A stretch of DNA of 64,000 nt from JAEUQQ01 sp963697285 (GCA_963697285.1 CAVONI010000011.1:930001-994000); one strand, 5' to 3'; shown: positions 49,229 through 58,768, numbered from the stretch's first letter. The notes: generated by a model not told the origin, from the sequence alone. Made by a program: numbers and translations.

Positions 49229-50609
49229 CTAGCCTGCCGCGTGCAGGTACCTCAGGAAGATCGTGCCGAGGCCGAGGAACGACAGGAAGCCGAACACGTC
49301 GGTCAACGTCGTGATGAACACCGACGACGCCAGCGCCGGATCGATCTTCAGGGCCCGCAAGGCCAGCGGGATGAGCGTCCCCGCCGTGGCCGCCACGAAC
49401 ATGTTGATGATCATCGCCATGGCGAGCACGGCGCCCAGCGCCGCGTTCCCCTGGAGTGCCCATGCGCCGAGTGCAGCGATCGTGCCGCACGCCAGGCCGT
49501 TGCCGATCCCCACCAGCGCTTCCTTGAGCAACGCCTTCCGCGTGTTGCTCCAGGTCAGCTCGCCCAGCGCGATCCCCCGGACGATCACCGTCAGGGTCTG
49601 CGTGGCGGCGTTGCCGCCCATGCCGGCGACGATCGGCATGAACACCGCCAGCGCGGTGACCTGCGAGATGGTTCCCTCGAACAGCTTGACGACCGACGCG
49701 GCCATGAACGCCGTCATCAGGTTCACGATCAGCCAGGGCAGCCGCTTCTTGAGCGACTCGCCGGCGGGCGTGAACACGCGCTCGTCGCCCGCAACGCCAG
49801 CCAGGCGGTAGACGTCTTCGGTCGCCTCGTCCTTGATGACGTCGATGACGTCGTCGACGGTGATGATGCCGACCAGCTTGTTCTCCTCGTCGACGACGGG
49901 GATCGCGAGCAGGTTGTACGACGCGACCATGCCGCGCGACTTCTTCCTGGTCGGTGTCGACGCGCACGCTGATCACGTCGGTCGTCATGATCCGCTTGAG
50001 CGGCGTCTCGGGCGATACCAGCAGCAGTCGCCGCAGCGAGACGACGCCGACGAGATGCCGGCGGCCGTCGATCACGTAGAGGTAGAAGACCATCTCGACG
50101 TCACGCGACCGACTGCAGGGCCGCGATCGCCTCGCCCACTGTCATGTCTTCTGACAGGGCGAAGACGTTCGGGTTCATGATGCGGCCGGCCGTCTGCTCC
50201 GCGTACTCGAGCAGGCTCGTCGACGTCGTCGCCCTCTTTCCTGCGAATGAGGTCGCAGGACCGCCGACGACAGGTCGTCGGGCAGGTAGTCGATGATGGC
50301 GGCCTCGTCGTCGGACGCGAGTTCCTGGAGCAGGTGTGACGATCTCTTCGGCCGATCGATCGCTCAGCAGGCGCGGCGCCGCCTCGGGCCCGAGCTCGCT
50401 GAGCGCCTTCCATCGCCAGGCGGGAGTTGCGTTCGACGAGGAGCGTCGAACGCAGCCTGGCGATCGCGATCGACGAGGTCAGAGAAGACCTGCGCGAGAT
50501 CGGCCGGGTGCTGCTTCTGGAGCAGATTCACCAGGTTCGCGGTCGCCCCCATGCGGAGCAGTCGCTTCACCGAATCGAGGACGACGTCGAGTTTGCGCTG
50601 GACATGCAT
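49229..50609 (-). pseudogene. mgtE: MgtE-family magnesium transporter, broken by seven one-base insertions
   Basis: The C-terminal membrane half and second CBS domain are intact in one frame from about 49930 down to the stop at 49229 (VDDVIDVIKDEATEDVYRLAG, GMGGNAATQTLTVIVRGIALGE, FLSFLGLGTIFLRYLHAAG). Upstream, the MgtE_N domain (MHVQRKLDVVLDSVKRLLRMG from ATG 50609) and first CBS domain are spread over all three frames. Removing one base at each of about 50441, 50407, 50334, 50252, 50215, 50107 and 49933 gives one continuous family-like protein. 1381 minus 7 is divisible by three (457 residues, normal for MgtE). Each change looks like an added base, mostly a doubled C or G. Either decayed or badly sequenced. 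Confidence 0.85.
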
Positions 50610-50779
50610 GGGCGGAACCAGTCACACCGCGGCCCGGACGCCAGGCAACGGTGCGGCCCGTGAAGGTACCACAGGGGGGTGACGATCAACAGGCAGAAGA
50701 TGGGTCCGCGCCGTTCGGCGGCCCCAGGTGCTGCCCCACCGGCCGCACGTGATGAGGCACTCGAGGCTGCCTGGGCCTC

Positions 50780-51673
50780 TCACCGCCCGCGCTTGCCAAG
50801 TCCCATCTCGTCGAGGATGCGCTCGTCGTCGCGCCACTCGCCGCGGACCTTCACGTGGAGGTCGAGGAAGATCCGCGCGCTGAAGAAGCCTTCGAGTTCG
50901 AGGCGCGCCTCGGTCCCGATTCGCTTGATCATGTCGCCGCCCTTGCCGAGCACGATGCCCTTCTGCGACGGCGACTCGACCAGGATCGTGCAGGCGATTC
51001 GCATGAGGCCGTCGCTGTCGGGGTCCTCGAACGTGTCGATCAGCACTGCGGTCGTGTACGGCAGTTCCTCGCGCAGGTGGTGCAGCAACTTCTCGCGCAC
51101 GATCTCGGCCGCGTAGGTGCGCTCGGCCTGATCGGTGAGGTAGTCGGCCGGATAGAGCGGTTCGCCCTCGGGCAACACGCTGACGATTTCCTGCACCAGC
51201 GCCGCGTCGCCGTCGCCCGTGAGTGCCGAGATCGGGACGATGGCGTGGAAGGTCCGCTTCGCGGCGAACGCCGCCATCAGGGGCAGCAGGGCCTGCTTCG
51301 CGAGGCGATCGATCTTGTTGAGCGCGAGGATGACGGGGACGTCGGTCTTCTCGAGCAGGTCGACGATGTAGCGGACGCCCGGGCCGACGGGTTCGGTCGC
51401 ATCGTAGACCCACACGATCACGTCGACCTCGCGCAGCGCGCTGGTCGCCGTGTCGACCATCCGGGCGTTCATCCGGTGCATCGGCTTGTGGATGCCGGGG
51501 GTATCGACGAACACGAACTGCGCTGCGTCGGTCGTCTTGACGCCGAGAATCCGGGTCCGCGTCGTCTGGGGCTTGTCGGAAACGATGGAGACCTTTTCGC
51601 CCACGAGGCGGTTCAGCAACGTCGACTTGCCTGCATTGGGACGCCCGATGAGGGCGACGAATCCGGCTCGCAT
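50780..51673 (-). CDS. era: GTPase Era
   Basis: A 297-residue GTPase that binds 16S rRNA and helps 30S maturation. G1 is GRPNAGKST, G2 TTRTRI, G3 DTPGIHKP, G4 NKID, G5 SALTGDG. The C-terminal KH domain contains VESPSQKGIVLGKGGDMIKRIGTEAR and ends MGLGKRGR. The ATG at 51673 (MRAGFVALIGRPN) was chosen; the same frame stays open for more than 400 further codons antisense through the malate synthase gene, which is a GC artefact. It is upstream of mgtE and recO on the same strand, the usual era-recO neighbourhood. The 170-base gap down to mgtE shows no gene. Confidence 0.95.
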   Translation of the reverse strand: MRAGFVALIGRPNAGKSTLLNRLVGEKVSIVSDKPQTTRTRILGVKTTDAAQFVFVDTPGIHKPMHRMNARMVDTATSALREVDVIVWVYDATEPVGPGVRYIVDLLEKTDVPVILALNKIDRLAKQALLPLMAAFAAKRTFHAIVPISALTGDGDAALVQEIVSVLPEGEPLYPADYLTDQAERTYAAEIVREKLLHHLREELPYTTAVLIDTFEDPDSDGLMRIACTILVESPSQKGIVLGKGGDMIKRIGTEARLELEGFFSARIFLDLHVKVRGEWRDDERILDEMGLGKRGR

Positions 51674-51781
51674 GTCGGAACTATACGCCACGGTCGCCGT
51701 CGCCCCTGGCCGGCAACAGCCGGGCTGCCACGCCCGCGCCCCGTCGACGTCCCGCAGTGACGACAACCCACGCCGGTTTGG

Positions 51782-51810
51782 TATAGGATGAATGCCGCAG
51801 TGCGGCATTC
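51782..51810 (+). promoter_or_regulatory. promoter -10 and operator-like palindrome before malate synthase
   Basis: TATAGGAT (51782-51789) is a good -10 element. Directly after it lies a perfect inverted repeat, GAATGCCGCA and TGCGGCATTC with a one-base spacer (51790-51810), covering the expected transcription start, 32 bases before the ATG. The position suits a repressor of the glyoxylate operon. Regulator unknown. Confidence 0.5.
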
Positions 51811-51841
51811 TGTTCGCCGCGCACCTCGCCGGAGATCCGCG

Positions 51842-53725
51842 ATGAACCGTACGCTCGTGTTCCGCGACCACGTCCTCCAGACGTACCCCGACGTCTACAC
51901 CCCAGAAGCGCTCGACGCCTTGCACGCCCTCGCGCCCATCGAGGGCGATCGGCGACGCCTGATGGCCGAGCGCATCGCGCGCCGGCTCGACCGCGCGCAA
52001 CGCAAGCGGCGCATCGAGTTCCTCGACCCCGACGCGGTCATTCCCGGCACGAGGGTGCGGGTCCGCGACGCCCGGACCGGGAACTTCGAGGGCAGCCCGA
52101 TCCCGCCCGATCTCGAGCGCCAGTGGATCCAGGGCACCGGCCCGGGCACCAAGCCGGGCGCCCCGGTCGAGTCGGGCCTGCGCAATGTGGCCTACGCGCT
52201 CCTGTCGGGCGCTGACGGCTGGATGTTCGACGGCGAAGACGCGCTGGGCCAGGTGGCGACGATGGCGCTCGACAACCAGCGGAATCTCAAGCTGGCCTTT
52301 TCGCGTGCGCCGATTTTCCTGCGGGTCGCCGAGCGCGTCGCCGACGAGATGAACAGCTGGGCCCGCGAGTTCTTCGGACACCCGATCATCGCCGACTGGC
52401 GACGGCAGCTCGACTTCACGACGCGCATCTTCAGGGCGCGGGGCCTTCATCTCGACGACCGCCACGTCTGCGCCCCCGACGGCACGGGGTTCTCGGCGTC
52501 CATCGTCGATCTCGTGCTGTACGTGGTCAACAACTACCGTCAGTTGCGGGGCGAGAACCGGTCGGTCGTGCTGTACCTGCCCAAGATCCAGACCGCCGAG
52601 GAAGCCGCGCTCTGGGATGCGATGCTCACGGCCCTCGAGCGGCAGCTGGGCCTTCCCGTCGGGACGATCAAGGTGTACGTGCTGGTCGAGCAGATCGAGG
52701 CCAGCTTCCAGCTCATGGAGATCCGGGCGGTGCTCGGCCGGCATTTCGTCGGGTTCAATACCGGGCGCTGGGACTACATCAACAGCGTGGCCGATGCGTT
52801 GGCCTGGGACGAGTCGTTCCTGAATCCCAACATCGATGCCATCACGATGACGTATGGCTACATGCGCGTCTATGAAGACCGCGTCCGGCGAGCCGTCAAC
52901 ACGCCTGACCGCAACGGCCACTTCGCCTTGTGGCAGGGCGGCATGGAGCCGAACATTCCTGTCGGATCACCGGAGGGCGTGGCGGCGGGCATGACCAAGG
53001 CGGTGGCCGGCGGCGAGCGCGAGCAGCGCGAGGGCGCGAGCGGCAAGTGGGTCGCCCACTGGAAGATGGTCCACATCGTGCGGCCGGTCTGGGAGCGCGC
53101 CGGCGCGCCCAACCAGCTTGGCAGGCTGTTCCCGCCCCTGACCTACACCCCGGAGGATGCCGCAGGGCTCGCGTTGCTCGAGGGTGCACCGCGCACGGTG
53201 CGAGGGGCACGCGACCTCCTCTCGGTCGCGCTCCAGTACGGCAACGCGTTCGGCCAGGGATTCCAGGCCGCGGCACTCAAGCCCGCAGACTTCTTCGGCA
53301 ACGACGACGTGCTCTACCTGATGGAGGACATGGCGACCGGCGAGATCCGCCTCTCCATCCTCTGGGAGTGGCTCCACAAGCGCGCGAGCATCACCGCCGA
53401 CGACCCCGCGACCGGCACCCGCGCAGGCGACCACTTCACGCCCGACCTGTTCGCCCGCCTGCTCGACGAGGAGTACGCCAAGCTCCTCGCTGCCAGCGAC
53501 CGCGACGTCTTCGACGTCTCGAAGCCGACGACCTTGCCGATCGCAAGAGCGATCGTCGAGGCCTACGTGCTCGAGCCCGTCAAGGCCCCGTGGTACATCG
53601 ACCTGCTGAACCTGAACCTCGACAACCACGATCTCGGCGTCGCCAGGCAGCGCGTCCGCACGTATCTCGACACGTTCGAGAGAGACGGCACACGCCTGAC
53701 GGCGAACCTCGACTTCGCTGCGTGA
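51842..53725 (+). CDS. aceB: malate synthase
   Basis: A 627-residue enzyme that condenses glyoxylate with acetyl-CoA to malate. Recognisable are WMFDGEDALGQ, TTRIFRARGLHLDDRH, YLPKIQTAEEAALWDAMLTALE, VLVEQIEASFQLMEIRAVL and GHFALWQGGMEPNIPV. It is longer than the ~530-residue E. coli AceB, with extra sequence at both ends. ATG 51842 follows a GGAGAT site; an open frame from 51788 crosses the palindromic operator and is rejected. Isocitrate lyase follows after 16 bases, so the two shunt enzymes form one operon. Confidence 0.93.
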   Translation: MNRTLVFRDHVLQTYPDVYTPEALDALHALAPIEGDRRRLMAERIARRLDRAQRKRRIEFLDPDAVIPGTRVRVRDARTGNFEGSPIPPDLERQWIQGTGPGTKPGAPVESGLRNVAYALLSGADGWMFDGEDALGQVATMALDNQRNLKLAFSRAPIFLRVAERVADEMNSWAREFFGHPIIADWRRQLDFTTRIFRARGLHLDDRHVCAPDGTGFSASIVDLVLYVVNNYRQLRGENRSVVLYLPKIQTAEEAALWDAMLTALERQLGLPVGTIKVYVLVEQIEASFQLMEIRAVLGRHFVGFNTGRWDYINSVADALAWDESFLNPNIDAITMTYGYMRVYEDRVRRAVNTPDRNGHFALWQGGMEPNIPVGSPEGVAAGMTKAVAGGEREQREGASGKWVAHWKMVHIVRPVWERAGAPNQLGRLFPPLTYTPEDAAGLALLEGAPRTVRGARDLLSVALQYGNAFGQGFQAAALKPADFFGNDDVLYLMEDMATGEIRLSILWEWLHKRASITADDPATGTRAGDHFTPDLFARLLDEEYAKLLAASDRDVFDVSKPTTLPIARAIVEAYVLEPVKAPWYIDLLNLNLDNHDLGVARQRVRTYLDTFERDGTRLTANLDFAA

Positions 53726-53741
53726 ACACGGGAGTGCATCC

Positions 53742-56027
53742 ATGCCATCGTCCAGCATTTCGACGCCAGTCACCACGTTCGACCAGGCAGTACGCGACAC
53801 ACAGGCCTGGTTCGACAGCCCGCGCTTTGCCGGCATCGTCCGGCTCCACTCGGCACGGCAGGCCGTCGAGCAGCGCGGAACCATCGCCAACGACTACACG
53901 GTTGCCCGCGAAGCGGCAGCGGCGTTCTACGCCCGGCTGCAGGAACTCGCCGCCGCGAAGAAGAGCATCACGACCTTCGGCCCCTACTCGCCGGGACAGG
54001 GCGTGGCCATGAAGCGCCTGGGGATCGAAGGGATCTACCTCGGTGGCTGGGCGACGTCTGCGAAGGGTTCGATTACCGAGGATCCGGGTCCTGACCTGGC
54101 CAGTTACCCCTTGAGCCAGGTGCCCGACGAAGCCGCGGTGCTGGTGCGCGCGCTGCTCACCGCCGACCGGAACCAGCAGTACCTGCGGTCGCGCATGAGC
54201 GAAAAGCAACGCGCCGCGACGCCGGCCGCCGACTACCGGCCATTTATCATCGCCGACGCCGATACCGGTCACGGCGGCGATCCGCACGTCCGCAACCTGA
54301 TCAGGCGGTTCGTCGAGGTGGGCGTCACCGGCTATCACATCGAGGACCAGCGCCCCGGCACCAAGAAGTGCGGGCACCAGGGCGGCAAGGTCCTCGTCGC
54401 CTGCGATGAGCAGATCAAGCGGCTCAACGCGGCGCGCTTCCAGCTCGACGTGATGAAGGTCGCCGGGATCATCGTCGCCCGCACCGACGCCGAGGCCGCC
54501 AACCTCCTCGACGGGCGCAGCGACGAACGCGACCACCCCTTCCTGCTGGGCGCCACGAACGCGGCGCTCCCGTCGTACAAGGTCTGCATCCTCGCCTTGA
54601 TGAAGCGGTTCAACGATCTCGGTGTCAGCCAGGTCACCGGACACCGCCTCTACGCCATCTCGCCCGAGGAATACCGCGCGGCAGACGCCTGGCTCGATCG
54701 CTCGGGGCTGGCGGCGGTCGCCGCGGCCGGCGCTGCCGCAGCCAAGGCCGGAGGCGAGCTCGTCGCCGAGGTCGAACTCGACAAGGCCATGTCGAAGCTC
54801 GTCGACCTGTGGGAGATGGAGGCCGGCCTCGAGACCTTCGGTGAAGCGGTGGCCGAAGTCCTCGAGTTCCGCGTCGGCGAGGGCGAGACGTTCGCGATGT
54901 CGGTCGACGAGTGGCGCCGTTTCGCGCGCCGCGCGTCTCTGTATGCCGCGCGCGAGAAGGCCAAGAGTCTCGGGATCCACATCATCTGGGACTGCGAGCT
55001 GGCCAAGACACCCGAGGGGTACTACCAGGTGCGCGGCGGCCTCGAGTACGCGATCGCCAAGTCGCTCGCGGCGGCCCCGTTTGCAGACATCCTCTGGATG
55101 GAGACGGCATCGGCCAACCTGGACGAGGCTCGCGAGTTCGCCGAGGCGATCCACGCGGAATTCCCCGGCAAGATGCTCGCGTACAACCTCTCGCCGTCGT
55201 TCAACTGGGACTCCACGGGCATGAGCGACGACGACATGCGCCGCTTCCCCGAAGAACTGGGCAGGATGGGATTCGTCTTCAACTTCATCACCTACGGCGG
55301 GCACCAGATCGACGGCGTCGCTGCCGAGGAGTTCGCCACGGCGCTCAAGCAGGACGGCATGCTGGCGCTCGCCAGGCTGCAGCGGAAGATCCGCCTCGTC
55401 GAGTCGCCCTACAAGACGCCGCAGACCCTGGTGGGTGGTCCGCGCCTCGATGGAGCGCTCGCCGCATCGTCGGGACGCACCGCAACCACCAAGGCCATGG
55501 GCAAGGGCTCGACGCAGCACCAGCACCTCATTCAGACCGAGGTGCCGAAGAAGCTGCTCGAAGAGTGGATCGCGATGTGGGCCGAGCACAACGGCATCAC
55601 CGACCCGATGCGCGTGCAATTGCTCCCGCACCGGGCTGGGTCGGAGTTACTCGAGTTGGCAATCGTGGGAAAGGGCGACGCGAAGCTGGCCAACGTCGTG
55701 TTCGCGTCGATTCACGATCGCCGCGACCGCAGCATCCTGTCGGTGCGCGACCAGAACACCTTCGCCGAGGGGTTGCGCAAGAAGCGCCTGATGACGCTGA
55801 TGCACCTCTACCTGATCCACCGCTATCGCGCCGACTCGGTGCACTACGTCAGCCCGACCGACGACAACCAGTACCAGACCAGGAAGATGCGCGACCAGGG
55901 CATCTTCACCGGGGTCGACACCGAGGTTGGCCAGATCATCGTCGCCGACGTCAACGCGCCGCGCATCGCCGAGTTGCTACAACCCGAGCGCACGGCACTC
56001 GGGAAGCTGATTCGAAAGGAACCGTAG
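53742..56027 (+). CDS. aceA: isocitrate lyase, long form
   Basis: A 761-residue enzyme cleaving isocitrate to succinate and glyoxylate. The catalytic loop is KKCGHQGGK (C210), with ADADTGHGGDP metal/substrate residues (about 171-181) and SPSFNWDST in the second half. The length fits the long isocitrate lyase group (AceA2-type of Mycobacterium, ~760 residues) rather than the ~430-residue E. coli enzyme; the middle insertion (about 260-390) is typical of that group. A GGGAG site precedes the ATG. It converges on the CorC-like gene. Confidence 0.95.
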   Translation: MPSSSISTPVTTFDQAVRDTQAWFDSPRFAGIVRLHSARQAVEQRGTIANDYTVAREAAAAFYARLQELAAAKKSITTFGPYSPGQGVAMKRLGIEGIYLGGWATSAKGSITEDPGPDLASYPLSQVPDEAAVLVRALLTADRNQQYLRSRMSEKQRAATPAADYRPFIIADADTGHGGDPHVRNLIRRFVEVGVTGYHIEDQRPGTKKCGHQGGKVLVACDEQIKRLNAARFQLDVMKVAGIIVARTDAEAANLLDGRSDERDHPFLLGATNAALPSYKVCILALMKRFNDLGVSQVTGHRLYAISPEEYRAADAWLDRSGLAAVAAAGAAAAKAGGELVAEVELDKAMSKLVDLWEMEAGLETFGEAVAEVLEFRVGEGETFAMSVDEWRRFARRASLYAAREKAKSLGIHIIWDCELAKTPEGYYQVRGGLEYAIAKSLAAAPFADILWMETASANLDEAREFAEAIHAEFPGKMLAYNLSPSFNWDSTGMSDDDMRRFPEELGRMGFVFNFITYGGHQIDGVAAEEFATALKQDGMLALARLQRKIRLVESPYKTPQTLVGGPRLDGALAASSGRTATTKAMGKGSTQHQHLIQTEVPKKLLEEWIAMWAEHNGITDPMRVQLLPHRAGSELLELAIVGKGDAKLANVVFASIHDRRDRSILSVRDQNTFAEGLRKKRLMTLMHLYLIHRYRADSVHYVSPTDDNQYQTRKMRDQGIFTGVDTEVGQIIVADVNAPRIAELLQPERTALGKLIRKEP

Positions 56028-56030
56028 GGA

Positions 56031-56046
56031 TCGGCCGTCAGGCCGA
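56031..56046. terminator. palindrome between aceA and the CorC-like gene
   Basis: TCGGCC, four bases, GGCCGA, directly after the aceA stop and overlapping the stop codon of the convergent gene. It could serve both directions, but no T-run follows. Confidence 0.3.
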
Positions 56047-57261
56047 CGGCGTCTCGAAGTGGCGCCGCACGCGCACCTTCAGCACGCGCTGGCGATCGGC
56101 TTCCACGATGTCGAAGGCGAGATCGCCGATGTCGACATGCTCGCCCGCAGCAGGCACGCGCCCGCTGTGGGCGAGCAGCAGGCCCGCAACGGTTTCGAAA
56201 CCCTCGTGTTCGATGTCGATCTCGAGCCGTTCGGCCAGTTCGTCGACGCTCACCGCAGCGTTGACGACGAGGCTGCCATCCGCCTGAACAGCGAACGGCT
56301 CGGCCTCCACGTCGTCTTCGTCGCGGATCTCGCCGACCAGTTCCTCGAGCAGATCCTCGAGTGAAACGAGTCCCGCGGTGCTGCCGTACTCGTTGACGAC
56401 TACGGCCGACTGGACACGGTGGCGCTGGAACTCCTTGAGCAGGTCGGCCACCCGCTTGGTCTCAGGCACGAAGTAGGCGTCGCGCATGAGCGCCGTGACG
56501 GGCGCCGTGCCGTCGAGGTCGGCACGCTTGATCAGGTCACGTGCGAAGACGATGCCCAGGATGTCGTCGAGCGTGTCGCGGAAGACCGGGATACGCGAGT
56601 ACTCCTGCTCGCGGAACAGCGCGCGGAAGTCGTCGAGCGTGGCATCGCTGCGAATGGCGACGATGTCCGGTCTCGGCGTCATGACCTCGCGCACGATGGT
56701 GTCGCGGAACTCGACGACCGTCTTGATCAGCTCGCGATCGTCGTGCGCCAGCGTCTCGGCGGTGTCTTCGGTCGTGTCCGTGGGCGTGGCGTCGACGACC
56801 GTGACGTCGTCGCGATCGCGGTCGCGCGGGCGCATGTCCGCGACGCGACGCAGGGCGCTCGTGATGGGACGCAAGACCGCGGCCACCACGTCGAACGAGG
56901 GCAGCAAGGTCTCGAGGATCTCCTGCGGCCCGCGCCGCACGATGATCTGCGGCACCAGGTGTTCAGAGACGATCAGGAACCCGAGCACGGCCAGGAACAA
57001 CAGCAGCAGCGAATGGGCCTGGTCGATGCCGATCAGCTTGGCGAACATCTCGCCCGCCAGGACCACGATGACGCCGAGCAGCAGGCGCATGGGAATGAAC
57101 AGCGACGCCGGATCCTCGAGATAGGCCTCGAGGCGCGCGCTGCGCCCCTCGCGCTCGGCCTGCAGGCGGAGCGACAGGTGCACGAGCGCGCTGAACGCCG
57201 CCTGGATGGTGCCGACGTACACCGCACCGCATGCGAGCAGGAACAGCCCCAGGGGGATCAT
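56038..57261 (-). CDS. CBS/CorC_HlyC-domain membrane protein (YbeX/CNNM-like)
   Basis: A 407-residue protein with an N-terminal hydrophobic region (about 1-140; three or four membrane segments, DUF21/CNNM-like), a linker, a CBS pair (about 185-320; VREVMTPRPDIVAIRSDATLDDFRALFREQEYSRIPVFRD, VVVNEYGSTAGLVSLEDLLEELVGEIRDE) and a C-terminal CorC_HlyC domain (about 325-400). Family members are linked to Mg2+/Co2+ efflux and to ribosome maturation (ybeX). The ATG overlaps the ybeY stop by four bases, giving the familiar phoH(ybeZ)-ybeY-ybeX order. Confidence 0.88.
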   Translation of the reverse strand: MIPLGLFLLACGAVYVGTIQAAFSALVHLSLRLQAEREGRSARLEAYLEDPASLFIPMRLLLGVIVVLAGEMFAKLIGIDQAHSLLLLFLAVLGFLIVSEHLVPQIIVRRGPQEILETLLPSFDVVAAVLRPITSALRRVADMRPRDRDRDDVTVVDATPTDTTEDTAETLAHDDRELIKTVVEFRDTIVREVMTPRPDIVAIRSDATLDDFRALFREQEYSRIPVFRDTLDDILGIVFARDLIKRADLDGTAPVTALMRDAYFVPETKRVADLLKEFQRHRVQSAVVVNEYGSTAGLVSLEDLLEELVGEIRDEDDVEAEPFAVQADGSLVVNAAVSVDELAERLEIDIEHEGFETVAGLLLAHSGRVPAAGEHVDIGDLAFDIVEADRQRVLKVRVRRHFETPSA

Positions 57262-57764
57262 CGTGCGGCCCGTTCGATCAGGCCGGACGTCAGCCCGCCC
57301 TTGCGGCGCAGTCGCGCCTCGACGCGCCGCATCGTTCCGTCGTCGGTCTCGTGGTCGTAGCCGAGCAGGTGCAGCACCCCGTGGAGAGCCAGCACCTTGA
57401 GCTCCGTGCCGAGGGCGTGCCCGGCCTCGCGTGCCTGCCGTTCGGCGACGCCGCGGGCAATCACGAGATCGCCGAGCGCACCGTGGGCGTCACGCACGTC
57501 TGTGTCGGCAGGAAACGACAACACGTCGGTGGCGTAGTCGTGCCCGAGGTAGTCGCGGTTGATGGCGCGCATGCGGGCGTCGCTGACGAGGGCAATGGCC
57601 ACCTCGCCGCGGGTGCGCCGTGGGACGACGCGCTGCAGCCAGGCGGCCAGGCCCGGCACGCGCTGGGGTCGGCCGCGGCCATCCGTGATCGACACCGCCA
57701 GGGCGGATGTGCCGGTCACGCGTCGCCGCGGCACGATTCGATTGTCAGGGTCGTCTGCGGTCAT
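57258..57764 (-). CDS. ybeY: endoribonuclease YbeY (16S rRNA maturation)
   Basis: A 168-residue zinc endoribonuclease acting in 16S rRNA 3'-end processing and ribosome quality control. The zinc motif HGVLHLLGYDH (H128, H132, H138) is intact, and ATDVLSFPAD is typical. It is eight bases downstream of phoH and overlaps the CorC-like gene (ATGA). The first 20 residues are basic and longer than in E. coli. Confidence 0.95.
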   Translation of the reverse strand: MTADDPDNRIVPRRRVTGTSALAVSITDGRGRPQRVPGLAAWLQRVVPRRTRGEVAIALVSDARMRAINRDYLGHDYATDVLSFPADTDVRDAHGALGDLVIARGVAERQAREAGHALGTELKVLALHGVLHLLGYDHETDDGTMRRVEARLRRKGGLTSGLIERAAR

Positions 57765-57772
57765 CCCGATGA

Positions 57773-58768
57773 TTATCTACCCGCCGGACCGGACTGGTCA
57801 CCGGCGGGGGCCGGCGCCGCCGGCGATGGCGACGTGTACTCGGCGTACGCCTTGACGATCTGCTGGACCAGCTTGTGGCGAACGACGTCGGTGTCGTCGA
57901 AGTGGATCATCGAGATCCCCTCGATGTGGCGCACCACGCGCAGGGCCTCGACCAGGCCAGAGATCCGGGCGGTCGGCAAGTCGATCTGCGTGACGTCACC
58001 CGTGATGACGGCCTTCGAGCCGAAGCCGAGGCGCGTCAGGAACATCTTCATCTGCTCTGACGTGGTGTTCTGGGCCTCGTCCAGGATGACGAACGCGTCG
58101 TTGAGCGTGCGTCCGCGCATGAACGCAATCGGCGCCACCTCGATCGTCCCGCGCTCGAGCAGGCGGTCGACGCGCTCGGCTTCGAGCATGTCGTAGAGGG
58201 CGTCGTAGAGCGGTCGCAGGTACGGATTCACCTTCTCCTGCAAGTCGCCGGGCAGGAAGCCGAGCTTCTCGCCGGCTTCAACCGCCGGGCGCGCCAGGAT
58301 GATCCGCGAGACCTTCTTGGCCACGAGGAAGGAGACCGCCTGCGCCATCGCCAGGTACGTCTTGCCCGTCCCCGCGGGCCCGACGCCGAAGACGATGTCG
58401 AACTTCTCGATGGCGTCGAGGTAGTGGCGCTGGTTGGGACTCTTGGGCACCACTTGCCGCTTGGTCGACGGCCGAAGCGTCCGCTTGAGGAAGTACTCGC
58501 GCAGGTCGACCGACGGATCCTGCGCCACGAGCTGCGAGGCCGCTTTTACCTCGCCCTTGCCGAACCGGTAACCCTCGCGCATCAGCGACGTGAACTGCTC
58601 GACGACGCGTTCGGTCTTGTCGACGCCCGCAGGGTCGCCATCGACGAGCAGCTCATGCCCGTCGGTCCGGATCTTGACCTTGAAGAGCGACTCGAGGTTG
58701 CGGAGGTTCTCGTCGTACGTGCCGAAGAGCGTCTCGATGCCCTCGTCGGGCACGGCGATTTTTCGCAT
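57773..58768 (-). CDS. PhoH-like ATPase (YbeZ)
   Basis: A 331-residue cytoplasmic P-loop ATPase. An N-terminal KH-like segment (about 10-65) precedes the PhoH domain with Walker A GPAGTGKTYLA (K136), the ARPAVEAGEKLGFLPGDLQEKVNPYLRPLYDAL signature, Walker B FVILDEAQNTT and TGDVTQIDLP. YbeZ-type proteins act with YbeY, consistent with the order here. The C-terminus is Pro/Ala-rich and disordered. Confidence 0.92.
   Translation of the reverse strand: MRKIAVPDEGIETLFGTYDENLRNLESLFKVKIRTDGHELLVDGDPAGVDKTERVVEQFTSLMREGYRFGKGEVKAASQLVAQDPSVDLREYFLKRTLRPSTKRQVVPKSPNQRHYLDAIEKFDIVFGVGPAGTGKTYLAMAQAVSFLVAKKVSRIILARPAVEAGEKLGFLPGDLQEKVNPYLRPLYDALYDMLEAERVDRLLERGTIEVAPIAFMRGRTLNDAFVILDEAQNTTSEQMKMFLTRLGFGSKAVITGDVTQIDLPTARISGLVEALRVVRHIEGISMIHFDDTDVVRHKLVQQIVKAYAEYTSPSPAAPAPAGDQSGPAGR

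Noticed and set aside
49932..50441. Programmed ribosomal frameshifting as explanation of the mgtE breaks
   Set aside because: Seven shifts, all in the same direction and without slippery heptamers or downstream structures, cannot be a programmed mechanism. Sequence error or decay is far more likely.
50610..50779. A magnesium riboswitch upstream of mgtE
   Set aside because: The gap of 170 bases shows no M-box or YkoK-like conserved segments that I can recognise; a covariance-model search would be needed to be sure.
51674..52921. Extension of the era frame by more than 400 codons upstream
   Set aside because: It lies antisense to malate synthase. Era has a clear start at 51673, and the extension has no family similarity.
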